Positions 1-12,200 of a DNA stretch of 14,180 bases are shown one piece after another. Numbering within the stretch: position 1 is the stretch's first letter; every line of letters begins with the position of its first letter. This stretch comes from Goniomonas avonlea (lineage: Eukaryota > Cryptophyceae > Goniomonadida > Goniomonadaceae): positions 1 to 14,180 of the forward strand of contig QUTJ01031652.1 of the NCBI GenBank assembly GCA_003573635.1, read 5' to 3'. The translations under genes and the position numbers were made by a program. A model generated the notes under the pieces. That model saw only the letters and a list, made by a program, of their open reading frames with translations, was not told the origin of the DNA and did no database searches.

Positions 1-2
1 CC

Positions 3-203
3 TCTGGGTGGTCGACCTCGCGGGTGGGCTCAGGAGGGAGTGGGTGCCAGGCTACGGCGTGGGTTTCGTCGACGACGCTGCAGTGCAAGCGCGCGGCTGG
101 AGCGTACTGGGGTCTTTCGGTCGTTACGACTGTCTTCTCGCGGCTGTCGACGTCTGTCGATAGTGTGTCCATTGACTCTTTGTTCTTGTCCGGAGTGACT
201 CGC
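3..203 (+). repeat. Unit B1 (partial, left edge)
   Basis: C-terminal two thirds of a B unit cut by the window edge. It has GSGCQ, Trp-Val-Ser-Ser and Leu-Gln-Cys-Lys, so both B-type cysteines are present (first at 45). The array therefore continues to the left of the window. Confidence 0.85.
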
Positions 204-3200
204 TCCAACGTGCCAGACACTGGTGCATCATCGGTCACTGTCCTTGGTCGTTTGTTCTCGTCTGTGTCCCGCAGTTTATCAGGACGCATCGGTGGAACTG
301 GTGCTTCGGCATCTATGTGGGTGTCTGAGACGTCCGTGATGTGTCGCTTGGCGTCTGGTAGTGCACAGATTCCCTCATGTGGTTTGGCTTTGTCCCTGGT
401 CCGACCTTCCTCAATGTCGCATGCCTTCACTATTCATGTTGGTTTGCCTACTCCTATTTCCGCCGTGGTTTCTAACGGGGCCGCGACCGGTGCGATGTCG
501 GTGACAGTGCTTGGGGCCAGCTTGCTTTCCCCCAAGTCCTCTCCCATCTCCTCGGTTGCTTCCACCTCCTGTGAGGCTTCTCGGTGGATCTCTGCCTCTG
601 TTTTGCACTGCAAGGCTGCCGCAGGGGCTGACTCACGGCTCTCTGTTGTCGCCACTGTTTATCAGGTTGTTGGCACCCTGACGCGGCCTTGGTCTTTCGA
701 CGCGCTCGGTGTGTCATCAGCGTTGACGTCTAATTTGCCGTCCACCGGCAGTGTCTCTGTGACCGTCGTGGGAGTTTCTCAAGGAACCCTGTCGCGAAGT
801 TCGCTTGCGCGTCTTGGAGGCAGCGGTATGGCTGTCTCAATCTGGGTGTCGGACACGTTCATAGCCTGCCGCCAGATGTCTCCAGGCCATGTTGGTGTTG
901 CTTCCTGTGCGCTCGCAATGACGTTGATCCAGGCAGTTGCGACGGCAACCAAGGTGTTTTCTATGCCCTCCCCGACAGCAAGCTCTCTGTCCCCCATGAA
1001 CAGCGCCACGACTGGAGCGGCTTCCGTGACAGTCGTCGGGACCAGTCTGGTCTCCACAACATCGACATCCAGTGCTCGATCTATGGGCAGTGGTTGCCAG
1101 GCTTCGCAGTGGGTTTCGTCCACAGCGCTGCACTGCAAGCAGGCGCCTGGAATGGGCTACGGCCTCTCAGTCACCGTTGGTCACGCCGCTGGCACACTGT
1201 CCTTGTCCCTGTCATTCAACAGGCGCCTCCTCTCTGGCGTGGTTGTTTCCAACCGGCCTTTGACTGGGTCTGTCTCAGTGACTGTGCTTGGGACGCTCTT
1301 GTCCACCTTGTCCCGCAGTCTCGGGAGCCGTTTCGGGGGGAGTGGCGCAGCTGGTGTGACCTGGCTTTCTGATTCATCGCTTGTGTGCAAGGTCTCGCGT
1401 GGAGGTGCTGGGATTTCCTCCTGTGCAGTTGCTGTGACTCTGGTCATGTCATCGGCGACACTGTCGAACGCATTCACTCTGCCTTCCGCACTTCCGAGCT
1501 CAATCTCTCGCACGAACGCGGCGACGACCGGTTCGGCGTCTGTCACAGTTGTTGGCACTAGTCTGCTCTCAACCAAGTCGACATTGCGTGTCGGCTCAGG
1601 CGGCAGCGGGTGCCGTGCCTCCCTTTGGGTTTCATCCACCGCGATCCAATGCAAGCTTCCCGCGGCGACTGGTGCAAACCTTGTTGTCCTCACGACTGTG
1701 GGGCAGATTGCTTCCTCGCTGTCCCACGCGCTGTCGTTCAATACGCTGGAGTTGTCTGGCGTGGTGCGCTTAAACGGACCATCAACGGGTTCAACTTCAG
1801 TGACTATCGTCGGCACTTCCCAGAGTGTAAGACAGCACAGCCCTGCAGGGCGGCTCGGACATACGGGAATATTAGCGACGGTGTGGGTGTCCGACACCTC
1901 GCTCGTGGGGCGGTTATCCCCTGGCAGCGAGGGCCTGGCGTCGTGTGCGCTGATGGTGACATTGGCGTTGACAGCAGCGACGTTCTCGGAGACCTTCACC
2001 TACCATACTGGATTTGCCACAGTGAGCTCTTCAATGAGGAGCAACGCTGAGACTACTGGCGCTGTCTCAGTCACGATTCTCGGCGAGAGCTTGTACTCGG
2101 TCAAGTCTACGATGAGGCCGTCCTTGTCTGGCACTGTTTGCGAGGCGTCGCTGTGGTCGTCGTCGTCGTCTGTCTTCTGCAAGCGCCCTGTGGGCGTGAA
2201 CGCAGAGCTCTTTGTGGCGGTGACTGTGGGGCGGGTCCCCGGCACCATGTCGCTCGCGATGTCATACCACCTCCCACTGCTGTCCGGGGTGGCTCGTTCG
2301 AACGGACCTGGCACTGGCGCTGCCTCCGTGACAGTGCTTGGCGTGTCCATTGGTGTCTCGCCTCACAGCTCTCGCCCGCGCATTGGTGGCAGTGGCATGG
2401 CTGCCTCGACGTGGGTGTCCGACACGGCCGTCTATTGCAGACAGCCGCACGGAAGCGCTGGAGTGCCATCATGTGCACTGGCTCTGACGCTTGTGAGGTT
2501 CCAAGCAACGGTTACCAACTCGTTCAGTCTCGCTGCTCCAACTGCCAGTTCCGCTTTGGCCACCAACGCGGCTGCGACTGGGGCAGTGTCTGTGACCGTT
2601 GTCGGAAGTAGCCTCTCATCCAGGCTGTCAACAGTTGCGGTGAGGACCCTGGGAACTGGTTCACAGGTGTCTGACTGGGTGTCCACGTCAGCTTTGCGGT
2701 GCAAGCGTGCGCCTGGCAGTAACTGGGGCCTCTCGGTTGCTATCACTGTCGGCGTGGCCTCTGGGACGCAGTCGCGAACCTTGTCGTTTGACCACCCAGC
2801 ATTGTCTTCCATGGTCCGCCACAATGGCCCTTCGACGGGGAGTGCTTCTGTGACGGTGATTGGACGCTCGCTTGCTGTGGCCTCCCGTAGCTCTGCAGGT
2901 CGGCTCGGTGGTAGCTCAGCCGCCTCGTGGTTGTGGCGGTCTGACACCTCCGTGGTGTGCCGCACGCCTCTCGGGCACGCCGCGTCGCCTTGCGTGCTCG
3001 AAATGACCCTGGTGAGGGCTGTGGCAACTGTCACACAGGCGTTCAGCGTGGCTTCGCCAGCACTGAGCTCTGCTTCCAGGAGCAACGGCGTGACAACTGG
3101 AGCTACCTCTGTTACTGTGGTTGGTGTTGCCCTCAAGGCGGGCGCATCGACCTCACGCGGGAGGGTTGTTGGCAGTGGCTGCCAAGCCTCGCTCTGGGTG

Positions 3201-6200
3201 TCATCCACCGCCATTCAGTGCAAGCTGGCCATAGGGACACGCGCGAGTATTGCTGTGGGCGCGACCGTTGGTGGCGTCTCAGCAACCCTCACTTGCACTG
3301 TGTCCTTCGACGGAACACACCTGTCAGCTGTCGTTCGGTCGAACTTGCCATCAAGTGGGGCGATCTCGGTGACAGTTGTCGGGTCCTCGCTGGGTGTGTC
3401 ACGGCTTTCGTCGGTGATTCGTGCCGCGGGGACCGCCGCTGCTACGTCTGGTTGGTCCTCTGATACATCTGTGGTCTGCCGGACGCCACCGGGCGGCCTT
3501 GGGTTGCTACTCTACACTGTCACCGCTACTTTGAGTCAGTACCGTGCAACTGCCAGCAACAGCTTCACTTATCATGCGCTCACGATGCGGCCAAGTGCGG
3601 TCAGCAATGGTGGAACCACGGGCGCGGTGTCCGTGACCGTTGTGGGCTCCAGCATGTCCTCCGTTACATCGGCCCGGGTGTCGGTTGTCGGCAGTGGGTG
3701 TCAGGTATCACTGTGGGTCTCGTCTTCGTCGCTCACATGCAAGCGCTTCTCTGGGGCTGGATCGGGTCTCAGTGTCATGGCCACGGTCGGGCGAGTTGCA
3801 GGGACTCTCACTTGGGCGTTGTCCTTCGACGTGCCGCTGCTGTCCAGTGAGATTCAGAGCAACAGGCCCACGAGCGGAGCCGCGTCAGTGACTGTGCTTG
3901 GGATGGCACTGGGTTTGGCGGCTCGCAGCTCCAGGGGTCGCGTTGCTGGGAGTGGCACCGAAGCCTCACTGTGGCGGTCAGACTCTGCCATCGTTTGCCG
4001 CCTGCCGCTTGCAGGCGCGAGACTGGCTTCGTGTGTCGTCGCTGTCACTCTGCTCAGTTCCGCGGCCACGTTGACTAACTCGCAGTCGATGGACACGCTC
4101 CACCTGTCTTCCACCCTGCGTGACAATGGTCCCTCAACCGGCTCGGTTTCTGTGACTGTTGTTGGGTCGAACCTGCTGTCGACTACCTCGACACCTAGCG
4201 TGAGAGCAATGGGCAGTGGCTGCCTCGCATCCCTGTGGGTCTCGTCCACGGCTGTGTCCTGTAAGCGCGCAGTTGGCGCTGCATGGTCGGTGAGCGTGGC
4301 GGTGACCATGGGGCAGGTCGCTCGCACTCTGTCGCTGGCCTCGTCGCTGGACCTGCCGCTGCTGTCTGGGACGGTGCGAGTCAACGCCCCAACGACAGGA
4401 GCTTTGTCAGTGACCGTGTTGGGTGTCTCCCTGCGTCACTCTCAGAGCCCGACAGCGCGCCTTGGAGGCAGTGGGACTGTTGCATCGCTGTGGCTCTCAG
4501 ACACGTCGCTTGTGTGCCGAACGTCAGTTGCTGGGGTGTCGTCCGTTGGGGTCGCTGTCACCGCCTTTAGGACGGTCAGCTCGCTGAGCAATGTCTTTAC
4601 GATGCCTGCGGCTGCAATGTCTGCTGTCACGCGCAGCAACGGCGCACGGACCGGTTCGCTCTCTGTTACTGTCGTCGGCTCGAGCCTGACGTCCACGGTG
4701 TCGACCACCAGGTTGCGATTCACGCTCACCAGCTTCCTGGCGACCAACTGGGTGTCGTCCTCGGCGCTCCTGTGCAAGCGAGGCGTGGGGGCTGGGTGGA
4801 ATCTGGCATTGGTGGCCACAGTTGGGCGTGTTGTGTCGGCGACGGCAGCTGTCGGCTTCTCCGCCGACATCCCGGTCCTATCCTCCGTCGCTCCCACCAA
4901 TGGCCCTGCGACCGGGTCGACTTCCGTCACCCTCGTGGCCAGCGCCCTCTCTCTTGCGGCTCGCAGCTCCGGTGCGCGGCTGGGTGGCAGCGGCATGACT
5001 GCGTCAGTCTGGGCGTCGGACACGTCTGTGGTGTGTCGCCTGGTGCCTGCTCTGGCCGGATTGCCATCCTATGTTCTCGCCGTCACTTTGGTCAGAGCCG
5101 TGGCCACGCTGACGAGCGCCTTCACTGTCCACCCAGGCTTGCCGTGGATGAGCTCTGTGTCGCCGAGCAACGCTCCGACCACGGGCGCTGTCATGGTGAC
5201 TGTGGTTGGTTCCAGCCTCTATTTGATCACTTCCACAGCGCAGGCTTCGGTTGGTGGCACAAACTGTCAGGCGTCTCTCTGGACTTCAATCTCGGCTGTG
5301 CAATGCAAGCGAGCGTGGGGGGCCGGTGTCCGCCTGCCGGTGTTGATCACCGTCGGCCATGTGGTTGGGACGTTCACCCAGGCGCATTCGTTCGGTTCCT
5401 TCTTGTCTGGGCTGGTGCGTTCCAACGGCGCTTCCACTGGATCGGTCTCCGTGACCGTTGTGGGGGTGTCGTACGGCGTAACCTCTCGCAGTGCTACTGC
5501 GCGGGCCGGCGGCACTGGCACTGGGGCGTCAACTTGGGTGTCTGATTCCTCGCTGGTGTGCCGTGCCGCGCCTGCGGGTGCGGGGATGTCGTCGTTTGCT
5601 GTCGCGGTGACTTTGAAGAGCATGCTTGTGACCGTCACCAAAGCCTTTACAATGCCCATGGCCACGTTGAGCTCAGCCACGAGCTCCAACAGCGCAGCGA
5701 CGGGCTCTGCCTCAGTGACAGTTGTCGGTTCGAGTGTGTCATCGCTCCACTCGACCGCCCGAGTTCGGCTCGCGGGCAGTGGGTGTCAGGCGTCTCTCTG
5801 GGTTTCGTCGACTGCGCTGCAGTGCAAGTGGGTGGCTGGAGTGGACTCCGCTCTCGCCATGGCCGCGACAGTGGGGCGTGTTGCAGGAACACTCTCACGT
5901 TCCTTGTCCTTCGATGGACCGCTGTTGTCCGGGTTGGTCCAGAGCAACGGCGCCGCCACCGGGTCCGTCTCCGTGACAGTCGTTGGCCGTTCGCTTGCCA
6001 CAGCTGCCTATAGCGCTGCTGGGCGTTACAGCTCCACGAGCGCTGCAGCGTCGGTGTGGCTGTCTGACACTGCGGTGACTTGCCGCCTTGCACCGAGCCA
6101 GCCTCGGTGTGCTTCTTGCGTGGTGGCCATGACGTTGATCAAGTCTGTTGCGTCTGTCTCCAACGTGTACACAGCGCACGCACCGGTCGCCAGCTCCCTC

Positions 6201-9200
6201 TCGCGTGCCAACGCACCGACCACAGGCGCCGCCTCTGTGACTGTTGTCGGCTCGAGCTTGTCATCAACGTTCACGTCGAGGCTGAGTTCCATGGGCAGTA
6301 ATTGCGCGGCTTCGCGGTGGGTGTCGTCCTCAGCGCTTCTGTGCAAGGCAGCGGCAGGGTCCGCCACTTGTCTCGCGTACGCTGTGACAGTTGCACGAGT
6401 CGCAGGCACCCTCACACGTGCCGTGTCGTTCGACCGCCCTGTGCTATCCAGCGTGGTGCACTCCAACACCCCAGCGACGGGAGCGGTTTCTGTGACAATC
6501 GTCGGAAGTTCTGCTGGTGTCACTGGCGGCACATCGAGGGCAAGGGTCGGCGGGAGCTCGATGGGAGGGTCAACATGGCTGTCGGACACCTCGATCGTGT
6601 GCCGAAGTACGGCCCGTGGAGCTGCCTCTTGCTTCGCGGTGACGTCAGTGCGGTTAGTGGCCACGCTGGCGAACACCTTCTCACTCGACGTCTCCGCACC
6701 CAGCTCCACTTCCCGCACCAACGTCGTGGCGACGGGTTCGACTTCGGTGACGGTTCTGGGGGCCAGCTTGCTTTCGGCAACGTCCACGTCGCGACTCAGA
6801 TCCGTGGCCACCGGTTGCCAGGCCTCGAGGTGGGTCTCGTCGTCTGCTGTGCAGTGCAAGCGCGCCGCTGGGCCGGAGTCGGTCCTGGCCGTGATGGTCT
6901 CTGTTGGCCGCGTTGCCGCGACTCTCACAGCGGCTCTGACCTGTGATCGACCGTCCTTGTCGGGTGCTGTGCGCTCGAACGGTCCCTCGACCGGTGCCGT
7001 CTCCGTGACCGTGGTGGGACTTTCTCAGGGCGAGAGAGCGAGGAGCCAGTCTACGCGAGTCGGCGGCAGCGGCTCAGCAGCCTTGGTCTGGCGGTCGGAC
7101 ACGTCGCTGGTGTGCCGGGTGTCACTGGCCAGTGCCGGGGTCACGTCCTTCTCGGTCGTGGCCACAATCCTCCGAACTGTCGCAACCCTGGCGAACGCTT
7201 TCACCTTGCCGTCTCCGACTCTCAGCGTCGCTTCTCCGGCTAACGGCGTGACAACTGGAGCGTCGTCTGTGACGGTTGTTGGCACCAATCTGTACACGTC
7301 GAGTGGGTCTGCCCGTGTTCGGTCGTTTGCCAGCGGTTGCCAAGTGTCTGCGTGGGTCTCGGTCACGGCGCTGCGGTGCAAGCGCGCGGCTGGAGCAGAC
7401 TGGGGTCTGTCTGTCACCGCCACGCTTGGCCACGTGGTTGCCACGCTGTCGCGCACTGTGACCTTCAACGCTCCAGTCTTGTCGGGGACTGTGCGCACCA
7501 ACTCGCCCTCGAGCGGTGCTGTGTCTGTGACAGTCGTCGGCGTGTCTCTGGGAGCGGCAGCTCTCACCGCGACCGCTCGTGTTGGTCGGAGCAGCGTTGA
7601 GTCGTCGGGCTGGGTCTCCGACACGTCCTTGGTGGGCCGAATGCCTCCCGGCGGTGCATGGCTCCCTGGTGTCGCCGTGGCGGTGACGTCGATGAGAGCA
7701 GTCGGCACGTCGGCCAACCAGCTAACCTTCCAATCGCCCAGCGCAAGCTCTGTATCGAGCGCCAACTCGCCCACTACTGGAGCGCTCTCTGTGACTGTGG
7801 TCGGCGTCAGCCTCGCCTTGAGGACTGCCACCTCGAGGGCTCGGCTTGCTGGCACTGGCGGCGTCGGGTCTCTGTGGGTCTCGTCAACTGCGCTGCTGTG
7901 CAAGCTGGCGGTTGGGACAGAGCAGAGCCACTCGGTGGTCGCAACGGTGGGCCGTGTGCGCGGGTCGCTCACGAGAGCGGTGTCCTTCGACGCACAGGTG
8001 CTCTCTGCCGCGGTGCTTTACAACGCGCCGGCGAGTGGCGCCGTGTCAGTGACCGTCATCGGTATGCGTCTTGGCATGACGATGCGCACTGCCGCCGCCC
8101 GCTTCGGAAGGAGCGGGACAGCCGAGACGTCGTGGGTATCTGACTCTTCTGTCCGGGGCAAGGTGTCCCCTGGCGGTTCGGATTTGCCGCGTTGTAACAT
8201 CGTTGTCACTCTTATGCGATCGCCGACCACTCTGCTGAACGCCTTCACGGTCAATGTCATTGTGCCCACTGTGAGCTCGGTGTGTCGCAGCAACGCACCG
8301 ACCACCGGAGCCATCTCAGTGACTCTGGTTGGTGCCAGCATGCTGACCTCGCGCGTCTCCTCGGGTGGGACCCAGTGTGAGGTCTCCAAGTGGATCTCAG
8401 CCTCGGCTATGCTGTGCAAGCGCTCGGCTGGGGCGGACTGGGGCCGCACTGTGGTGGCCACCGTGGGGAGCATCCCCCAGACCTTTTCGTTGGCGATAAC
8501 CTTCGATGGACCAAAGCTGCAGAGCAGCACCCCCGCTAACGCGCCGTCGACTGGGGCTGCGTCGGTGACGGTGGTTGGAATCTCGCAGGGTCTGATTTCG
8601 CACAGCTCGTTGTCGCGCCTCGGGAGGACCGCCGCGGTCGCGTCGCTGTGGATGTCTGATACTTCGTTGTTTTGCCGCACGCCTCAAGGAGGTGCTGGGT
8701 CGCCCGCACTCCCACTCGCCGTGACTCTGATTCGTGTCGCCACAACCCAGATCCATGCGTTCACGCTGCCAGTCGCAGCTCTGAGCTCCCTCTCCAGAAG
8801 CAATCTTGCCGCGACAGGGGCAGTCTCGGTGACCGTTGTTGGCTCAAGCATGAGGTCATTCACCTCAACGGCCAGAGTTGCTCTCGGCGGCACCAGCTGT
8901 CAGGCATCACTGTGGATCTCATCCACCGGCTTGCGTTGCAAGGCAGCTCCTGCAGCTAGCTTTGCTCATTCTGTGGTGGTGACTGTGGGCGCTCCTTCAG
9001 GCACCCTGGCTGCTGCGTTGACAGCCAATTTCCCGGTGCTCTCTGCAGGTGTTCGGACGAATGGGTCGCCAACTGGGGCAGTCTCCGTGACTGTTCTTGG
9101 CTCTCTGTTTGGTGTGGGCTCTCGTTCCACACCTATGCGCGTCTCCGGCAGTGGTGTTGCTGCGTCTTTGTGGGTCTCTGACTCTGCCCTGGCCTGCAAG

Positions 9201-12200
9201 ATGGCTCAAGGTTCGCCCGGGGTCTCCTCCATGTTCCTGGTGGCAACCACAGCGCGAGAGCCCGGAACATCCGCCGTCACTTTGACGATGGACGTGAATC
9301 TCGTGAGCTCGGTCACGCGAGCCAACTCCGCCATGACTGGGGCAATGTCGGTGACTGTCACGGGCTCGAGTCTATCAGCTCCCTGGTCGACGCAGAGTCT
9401 GCGTTCTGGTGGCACTGGTTGTCAGGCATCGCGGTGGGCGTCATCCACGTCCCTGGTGTGCAAGCGGCCCGCTGGAGCGGACTGGGGTATGTCCCTCGTG
9501 GCAACGACGGCTCGCATCTTAGCGTCTCTGACCTTGGCGACATCGTACGACCAGCCGTTGCTATCCGGACTGGTGCGGTCCAACGGGGCCGCCACCGGCG
9601 CGGTGTCAGTTACCGTGGTGCGCTCCTCGCATGGTGTGCCCGCGCGCAGTGCGATGGGTCGCGTGGGCGGGTCGGCTATGGCTGTGTCCAACTGGGTGTC
9701 TGACACGTCGGTGTTGTGCCGAACGGCCGCGAGCGGCGCGGGGAGGTCATCCTGCTCACTGGCAGCGACGTTGCTTCAAGTCAGTGCGACGCTGTCCAAC
9801 GCCTTCACGCTGCCACTGGCTAGTCCGCGATTGCTCCCTTTGGGCAACGGGCCGGCCACCGGCGCATCGATGGTCACTGTCTTCGGTGTGAACCTAGCAG
9901 CGACCACCTCGTCTCGCGTCCGGTTCGCAGCAACCGGTTTGGCGTCATCAGGCTGGGTGTCGACCTCTGCATTGCACTGCAAGCTCGCAGCAGGCGGCAG
10001 ACCTTGGATGTCGGTGGCTGTGTCGGCGCAGCAGGGCCGGGTCTCGCTCACCCGCGCCGCGACGTTCGATGCCCCGCTGTCATCGACTGTGGTTCGCTCC
10101 AACGGACCGTCGAGCGGGTCGGTCTCCGTCACGTTGGTCGGCGCCAACCTCGGAGTCACCCTCAGCACGCCAAGGACGCGCGTGCGGGGGACCAGCATCC
10201 ATCCCACTACGTGGGTGTCCGATTCCTCACTCGTGTGCCGGGTTGCATCGGCCGCTGGATCGCTGTCGATAGCCGTGAGCTTGTCGAGGTCGACGGGAAC
10301 TGCAGCTGTCTTGTTCTCCACCGACGGTGCCCAGCTGAGCGCTGCCGCAAACACCCCAACCACGGGCTCTGTGACCGTCTCCATCATCGGTTCAAGTTTC
10401 TCCTCTGTGTCATCCTCGCTCACCATCAGGTCACTTCGCTCTGGCTGCGAGGTGTCGACCTGGACGTCTTCGTCGGCGGTGCAATGCAAGCGTGCAGCAG
10501 GGTCAGACTGGGGACGGTCTGTCTCAGCGACGGTTGCGTCCGTGTCCGGCACCTCGGTCTGGGCAGTGTCTTTCGACAGCGCCGCCGTGTCCTCCGCCAC
10601 CAGGCGCAACCTTGTCCCCACTGGAGCAACCAGTGTCACTATCGCCGGCATGGCGCTCGGCTCACGCCCCGCCTCGCAGCGAGTCCGAGTCGGCTTCACC
10701 GCCAGCGAAGGGTCGTCCTGGGTGTCTGATACCGCAATTGTAGCGAAAGCTCCCCGCGATTACGGAGGATATTTGGTGCAGAACGTGGCTGCGACCGTCG
10801 GCCGCCGGCACAGGACCACACCTCTCGTGGACTCTTACTTGCTGCCCATCGCCGTGCAAAATCAGACGTCGTGGCTCAGAGTGTTCACCACAAGCAGCCC
10901 GGTGCAAGTTAGGTTGTCCATGCCGGTCCCTGAGGGAGCCGCGCTCACCGTCGTCCCTTCAACGACTCCCGGCACAGTAGGGTCGACGTTCAAGCCTGCC
11001 TCGCTCGTGTTCAACGGCACTGAGCTCGTTCACAACTTCACCATTTCGGCTGGATCAGCTTCCGGCACCGCAGGGGTGCGGTTCACAACCTTGGGCGCTG
11101 GCGCCGCCTTCTTCATTCCGCCGAGCTCCTTCAGCTTCTTCATCGCTCCGCTTCCCAGTTGGCCCTCCGCGGCTGTCTCAGACTCCTCATTGGTGCTGGG
11201 TTCCCCCAACACTGTCACCTTCAGCCTGCTGCCGTCCGAGCCTCTGCCGGCTGGAACTGTCATCACCCTCTCCGGGCTCGCCGGCACCAAGATCAGGGAC
11301 GGCACTCTGGCGCTCGTTGGCACGTCCGCGGCGGTGTTCAACTCGACGGCCGCGTGGTCTCAATCCGGGTCGCTTGTGCTCACCATCGCCACCAACCAAT
11401 CCGTCTCCTCGTCCACAGCAGCTGTTTTCAGCGTGGATTTGGCCAACCCGACCTCGGCGTCGTCGGGTGTGTCGGTCTCGGTCTCGTCAACCTCGACCCA
11501 GAGCTCTGTTCTCGATGGAACAGTGCTCCGCCCGTCCCTTCAGAGTATAGCGTTGATGAGCCAGGTGTCGGCGTTGCGAACCGGGGACACAACTGTGCCT
11601 CTTGAGCTGCTGCTCACCCACGCTGTGCCTTTAGGCTGGACGCTGACAGTCCAGCTTGCTTCCGACCCTGCTCTGATCGCGCTGTCCTTCACGCCCTCCG
11701 CTGTTGTCTTTGGCCCCGGCGAAAAGTCTAAGACGTTCACTATCTCCACCGGGTCGCAGACGGGCACGGCGGTGGTCACGTACTCTCTCGCTGGCAGCGC
11801 CGCCGCGGCCTACGTTGCACCCAGCTCACTAACTCTGGACATAGCAAGCCGTGGATCAATCACAACGTCATGGGCGGGCCTGGACACGTCGTCTCGCTCA
11901 ACCATCTCTTTCGAGGTCACCCAGTCGCGTGTCGTCACGCTGTCGCTGAGCTCGGTGCCAGTCAGCAGCTTCTCAGTCACGATAACCGGCACTGGTCCCT
12001 TCTCCGTGTCCCCCCGGACGATCACTTTCTCGCCGTCGAGCAGACGCGCAGTCATCAGCAACGACGTCACCGTGACCGCGCAGACATCCGTCGGCACGGG
12101 CGCCCTGGTCTTCTCCCACACCTCGTCCGAGTTTGTCGTTCCAGAGCAGGTCTCCATCTCCGTCTCGCTGGCCTCTATCTCCTTCTCCCCCAGCGTTCCG

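Larger units (their letters stand above)
3..10874 (+). repeat. Array of 42 alternating A/B TIG-like units
   Basis: Each unit opens with a turn like Ser-Asn-Gly/Ala-Pro-Thr-Thr-Gly, then a strand like SVSVTVVG. A Gly-Gly-Ser-Gly region, an invariant Trp (42 of 42), a Cys followed by a basic residue and a final beta hairpin complete the unit. Unit lengths are 82-90 residues, which fits the IPT/TIG family. A units have Trp-x-Ser-Asp (20 of 21, Glu once) and usually Cys-Arg. B units never have Asp there, and all 21 have Cys-Lys. The classes alternate strictly, so the mean dyad is 520 bases. Assignment to IPT/TIG is by pattern and length. Divergence is high enough that a profile search might score single units weakly. 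Confidence 0.85.

Noticed and set aside
2155-2171. Short tcg trinucleotide repeat as a microsatellite
   Set aside because: Only about five copies, in frame and encoding serines in B9; too short to call a separate feature.
7025-7972. Long antisense frames such as this 315-codon one, and others at 1181-1999, 2432-3214, 6026-6928 and 9776-10699
   Set aside because: Their products repeat a Thr-Val-Thr-Glu/Asp-x-x-Pro-Val motif, which is just the complement of the sense-strand SVTVVG repeat. They start and stop at unrelated points of the units, so they are by-products of the repeats.
204-10604. A CRISPR array or a satellite repeat
   Set aside because: The period is about 520 bases, copies differ at most third positions, and similarity is strongest at the protein level. 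These are protein-coding repeats.
10605-10874. Possible intron or frameshift at the architecture change
   Set aside because: The main frame reads through with no stop and keeps recognisable motifs on both sides in the same phase, so no break is needed.
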